Part shown: piece by piece, positions 59,329-64,000 of the stretch
How the letters are laid out: every line of letters starts with the position of its first letter
How positions within the stretch are numbered: position 1 is the stretch's first letter
Assembly: GCF_040807025.1 (NCBI RefSeq)
Contig: NC_090945.1
Span: 51,027,588-51,091,587 of the forward strand
DNA: 64,000 bases
Source: Struthio camelus
Lineage: Eukaryota > Chordata > Aves > Struthioniformes > Struthionidae
Direction: 5' to 3'
Made by a program: the position numbers and the translations under genes
The notes under the pieces: model-generated
The model's database searches: none
What the model saw: the letters and a program-made list of their open reading frames with translations, nothing else
Told to the model about the DNA's origin: nothing

Positions 59329-59666
59329 TGACCCTGATGCCATTTCCCTGTTTAGACCTGTAAATTATTGACATTAGAGTCCAAAGTCTTGAACCTGAGA
59401 CAGAAATTTTAAAAATATTAACCTATCTCAGGCACCTCTTTGAAACTGCCAACCACCACTACATGCAGATCAAAGCACCACATTAAACTCCTGCTAAGCA
59501 GCCTGCAGTGAGTCATTTCCACGTTCAAGTACTTGCATTTAGGCTTCTTCTCTCCCCACTACACCAGATTCGGCTCCTTCGTCTCTCCTTTGTTCTTTAC
59601 ATCTGTGTTCCCTGCATCATTCTGCACTTCTCTGCTCTGCTTTTCTTGTCACCTTTGATCTTAAAA

Positions 59667-59692
59667 AAGAAAAGAAAAGAAAAGAAAAGAAA
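59667..59692 (+). repeat. GAAAA pentamer repeat
   Basis: About five copies of AAAAG or GAAAA in tandem. Confidence 0.9.
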
Positions 59693-62600
59693 CAAACTAG
59701 GCCACATGTTTGAAAGCACGCAGCAATGACACAAATGTAAATGGGTTTGTTCTTTTCCCCTATGGAACTACAGGCATCAGACAGACGAACAATTAGGCAG
59801 CACCAAGCCCACACCCAGCACAAGAGGAAGAAAAGCGTTCGAAGTTTCCTCTCATTGCTCTAAGGACATGTATTTCCTGAAACTAATAGGGAATTAAAAC
59901 CTGAGTACAACAATAAGGCTCTTTGATATATTCAGAGAATTTAACAGCAGTTGTGCTCACACTAATTTCCCAGCAAACCTACTGGCGTTTTCCTTATTAC
60001 TGTGTGGAGCTGGCCACTAGAGTTTCAGCCTCAACCTTTTCCACAGTTACCCCCCTCCAACGACTAAGAATTTCTAAAATAGCTTAGGAAACGGTTGTGA
60101 CTGCTCAGGTCTCTTTCAGGTGAGGTTCAGATACAAAAAATAAATAAACCTGACAATAGTTGAATCCTTGTGCAAAGCCCCAGCACGCGCGAGCCCCGCG
60201 AGCGAAGCTCTTCTCTCAGTCATGGCAAAGCAGGCCTCCGCTCTTCCCTAGAAACCCCGCAACTACTAGCTGCCTTTTCTCAATCACTCAGTACCGTCGC
60301 CCACCTACTAGAAGCTGGTCAAAGCTGGAAAATGCAAATGACAACGTACTAAAAACAAAAGTAAATTTCTATTCATTTGTCAAGCAAGAGACACGTACAA
60401 GCAACTATCATTTTAGATTCGTTTGTTCATATAATTTCTTTAAATATACGTGCACTTTGACACGGTTCCTGGAAACACTGTGTATAATCATTAGAATTCA
60501 ACATATGAGTGCTCCTACTTAGCAATGGGACACGTCTTGTTTTCCAGCTAATGAGCTTCCTAAGACAAAGTTTCAAGCCTACTTGAATGAACTAATTAGC
60601 CAAGAGGCAAAAAAGTAATCTTTAAGGCAGCAGTGACAAATCCCGCTTGGGGCAGTCAACACAGGGAAGAAGTAAAAGCTGCCTCTGTGAAAAAGCGCTG
60701 CATTTCAGGAGGTGAGAAAGCTGCCAGCATCACTGCTGCAAGGAAACAGAAACGGCGAGGCAGAGTTGCCTCTAGCTGCCCTGTCCCCAGGGCTACTCCA
60801 GCTGTTCCCTGCAGATGCTGCCATGCTCAGCCCCTTCTCAGCAGCACCGGTGTCTTCTCAGATTAGCCTGCCACTATTAGCATATCCCTTTGCATCTGTC
60901 ACCCACGCCAAACCATACTAATCAGAAGTAATCAGGAAAGAGGTTTGGTTTCTGAGAGGGGAGGAGTGCACCTCTAAAAATCTGTTTATTTGAAAATAAA
61001 ACCAAACCCAACTAAAAAATAACCCTTGATGATGTCCAGCTGGAAGGAACTGTGGACATCTTGTGGAGAAACATTTTTCAGGGAGGGCTGAACACAGCAC
61101 ACTCCTGTTAACCAGAAGGTACCCCAGGCTCCTCTAAGCCTGTGTGCTGCAGAAAACAATGCCTGGCATCTTCAGAAGACCCTCCCAGACCCTTCCTCTG
61201 CAGGACGGCACTGGCCACACGGGCACCATAACATACTAGGTTTTTTGAAAGCTGTATGTCAGCAGCTCCTTTGCCACCAAGCATACCGAGTCAACTGTAG
61301 CTAGTAACTGTCTGAGTGAAATGAGGGTGCCACATCTCCCCTCCAGATCTGTCAATTGCATGTTTTATTGTACAGTAAGATGCATCCAGTTCTGTAATGC
61401 CTTAAAAATAGCCTCTGTCAGGCTGTACCTCAACCCTGTCTTCCAGTAAGTGTAACACAGAGCTAGGAGAGTTAATGCACCTCATTAAAAACAATTACAT
61501 GCAAGAAAAAGTGCGTACGAGTTAAATTTCCACAGGTTCCTCTCTGGATTAGGGCCTGTATGATGTTGTTATATAAATTATTCAGGATGTGCAACACAGT
61601 TAACAAATACAGTGTTAAGATTTATAGTCTCCCAGGGCTATAAAACACTGAGGACGTTCTCCTCTTTCTGCAGGTCACCCTGAAGAGGGCTTGCACAGTA
61701 AAACCCCATGGAGCTTGTAAGAAAGGGAGGAGCGTAAACCTCCGAGGAGTGTCCCTGACCAAAAGAGGGCAACCAGTCTTCTGATGTCTCACGTTTGAAT
61801 TCCCATCTTTTCTCTGAGGCTTTCCTACAGCAATAGGGGCTAATGGGTGCACTTGAGAGTCTTATTCTGGTAGTCCCTTTCCATGCTGCTTTGTCATTTT
61901 AACTTTTCCTGTGAGCTTCATATGGGAGAACCTAAAGCCATCAGTGAGTAATGGGACAACCACTTTGTGCCATTAAAAGCAGTTCCGAGTTTGTAAAGAC
62001 CTCTGAAATCCTCCAAAAGAGGCAGCAAAGGCATGCAAAGTACCACTGGCCAGCACTTAACACCAAGTCAGCTTCACCCTACCTCAGAATGCATGAATTA
62101 TGAAACGCACATACAAAGCCAGGAACGAAGGTGAGCCATACAAAACACCAGGCATGCCAAGTTCCTTCACTCCAACTTCTCACTAGCGTTCACCCAGCAG
62201 AAAGGTAAAAAGCAAAAACAGCTGACCTTTTCCAGCAGAATGAAACATTAACATTTATAATGGTAAGCAGGCCTGTAAAACAGGGAGCACCTACTCACCT
62301 ATCTCTCCTATCTGTTCAACATTAACATTGTACTTCACACTCAGATCTAGAGCCAAGGGTTAGAAGGCACATTTAGGTGCCTGTATTCTTTGTACAGAGA
62401 CAGACTCCTACCAGTATTTTCAGAGCTGCCAAAGCATCCAATTCCCACTGGCTTCCCCTTCGAGCTAACAGGCCGTAGGTACCCATCCTTTGGCCTAAGC
62501 AGACCTCATCAGAAGCCTTTGCAGCAGCCACCTCGGTTAACCTTAACCGTAGCACTCAGGTTACAGGGAAAAAATGGTTTAATGCCTGCCTTGGGCCACT

Positions 62601-64000
62601 TGGCACCATCTTCCTCTGCTTCAGAAGAGCACTGGTAAAGTTGAGACCGTGCCCAGAGACACCTGGGCTGGAAGGGGAGACCGGAGGGGCTGTCTGGGGC
62701 TGCACAGAGACAGCAGAGCTCCAGCTGCGCTAGCAGTGAAGGAGCTCCTCTTCCTCCACTCCCCCTCCACCCTTCGGGCTCATCCCAATTTTGCAGCGTG
62801 TCAACACTACTCTTTGCACAGGCAGATTGGTGCACAAATCAGGGAACTCATCAGGCTTAGAAATTACACCTCTATCCGTAAAGTTTTTGTTTGAACCCAG
62901 GTCAGTTCTCTCATCCTGTTCAAAACCCTCGGGACAGCACAGCTGAGATGGGAGCATGGGAGCAGGAATGAGCAGCTGAAGGGGAAAGGTAGGAACTCCT
63001 TAATCCAGAAGGACTAATGAAGCCTCCCTGTTTTTAATTCACAGCTTCAAACTTGGACTGTATTCACCTCTGGCATCTCTTTGGAAGAGCACAACAAAAC
63101 ACTTAACACTCCCAGAGATCCATGATGAAATCAAACTTTCTGGCACTATGCTGAAAATACTTTTCATTTGTTTTTTCTTCTGGTTTATAATTATCCTATG
63201 GTGGGGGGAAGGGAACAATAATCACCAAGAAACACAATCAACTGCTAATGCAGATGGGACCTAACAAAACATTCTTCTATCCTACAGCAAAAGAACAACT
63301 CATTTAGACATGAAAGTAGGACTACCTACTGGGAATCCATTTTATGAATGCTTCCCATTCTTAACAAGACAACCAATCTTAAAAAAACACAATTTTTGAC
63401 CATATGCCTTAGAAATGTATTAAGGCTGATAGCTCTGAGGGTATCATTTCCCTTTCAATGCTCATTCCTGTCACCCACCTCTTTTTTAAAGGGGGCCAGA
63501 GTCAGGGGCTGCTGTCTTCTCAGTGGTGATGGCTTAAATTAAGATATTAATAAAATTATTTCCAGAGAAGTGGCTGAGCATGCAAGACACTAACCTCAGC
63601 TCTGGGGCATCTGCCTACAGGAAAAGGACACAGGGAGAGAGGCACCTACCTGTCTCTGCTGGGCTGCACTGCTGGCATGGGGCCGCGGAGCGGGAGGCAG
63701 CGAGGACAACAGGCCAGGGAGATGTGGGGCACTTGCAGGGCCTCTTCCAAAATGGAGGCTTTCAAGGGCCACAGGGGAGCCTGTAAGGAGCCCAGGTCCA
63801 TGCAACAAGGGTGGTCCCCAGATGCTATGACACCAAAGCTTATGAACTGATTATTTTGCCCATTTTTGAGGGTTTATTTATTGTAGTAGTCATGCTAGCT
63901 CTGCAGCCAGCTCAGGTTTTTTGTTGCAACTAGATACCATAAAAACATGGTGGAATCTATTCCCTGACAAGCTATAAACTGTCTTAATCCTGCAGACGTG

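Larger units (their letters stand above)
58537..64000 (-). other. IRF2: IRF2 intron 1 (3' part)
   Basis: At least 5464 bp to the window edge. It contains A-rich runs near 58917-58944, a CA microsatellite at 59293-59328 and a GAAAA repeat at 59667-59692. No CpG island or exon 1 was seen, so the promoter is further right. No other gene recognised. Confidence 0.75.

Overview
The window is vertebrate nuclear DNA, almost certainly avian. It has GT-AG introns of 0.6 to more than 6 kb, CpG-dense patches, microsatellites, and many CR1 LINE fragments in both orientations. Several CR1 copies have the typical avian tail (TTCCAACCT... then ATTCTGTGAT-like repeats). No bacterial-style operon, rRNA, tRNA or CRISPR array was seen. 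The species cannot be fixed from the sequence alone.

The only gene fully supported is IRF2 (interferon regulatory factor 2) on the minus strand. Its complete coding sequence can be assembled from eight coding exons between 58515 (ATG) and 32968 (stop). Every junction is GT-AG and in phase, and the protein is 348 residues, close to the roughly 349 of mammalian IRF2. The 5' non-coding exon and promoter lie beyond the right edge, so 58537-64000 is the 3' part of intron 1. The 3' UTR runs left from 32967 to a probable poly(A) signal at 31954-31959, with an earlier alternative signal at 32572-32577. The introns hold two large CR1 copies (35970-36645 and 37580-38515), an old CR1 (about 52762-53197), a paired poly-G locus (49217-49312), a TA/TG microsatellite and several homopolymer runs.

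At the extreme left edge (1-35, minus strand) there is a short open start resembling a signal peptide. It fits the first codons of ENPP6, the gene expected next to the IRF2 3' end in the same orientation in amniotes. This is inference, because only 11 to 12 codons are inside the window.

The ~32 kb from 36 to 31930 would then be the ENPP6-IRF2 intergenic interval. I recognise no protein gene there. It contains four CpG-dense patches (about 4620-6340, 13080-13640, 18590-18770, 22980-23690), CR1 pieces of two apparent ages, a diverged ~75-bp direct repeat, a 30-bp tandem duplication and several perfect short palindromes. It also contains a diverged tandem array (28815-29528, with another unit at 30705-30885) whose units each carry a degenerate CCTAACCCTAA-like, telomere-resembling stretch. 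CR1-bearing sequence separates the last unit from the rest.

Functionally, IRF2 is a nuclear DNA-binding factor that competes at interferon-stimulated response elements. The surrounding non-coding DNA may hold its regulatory elements, but nothing here proves that. I found no convincing previously undescribed gene system. The most unusual items are the telomere-like tandem array, the CpG-dense patches without visible coding exons, and the paired poly-G tracts.
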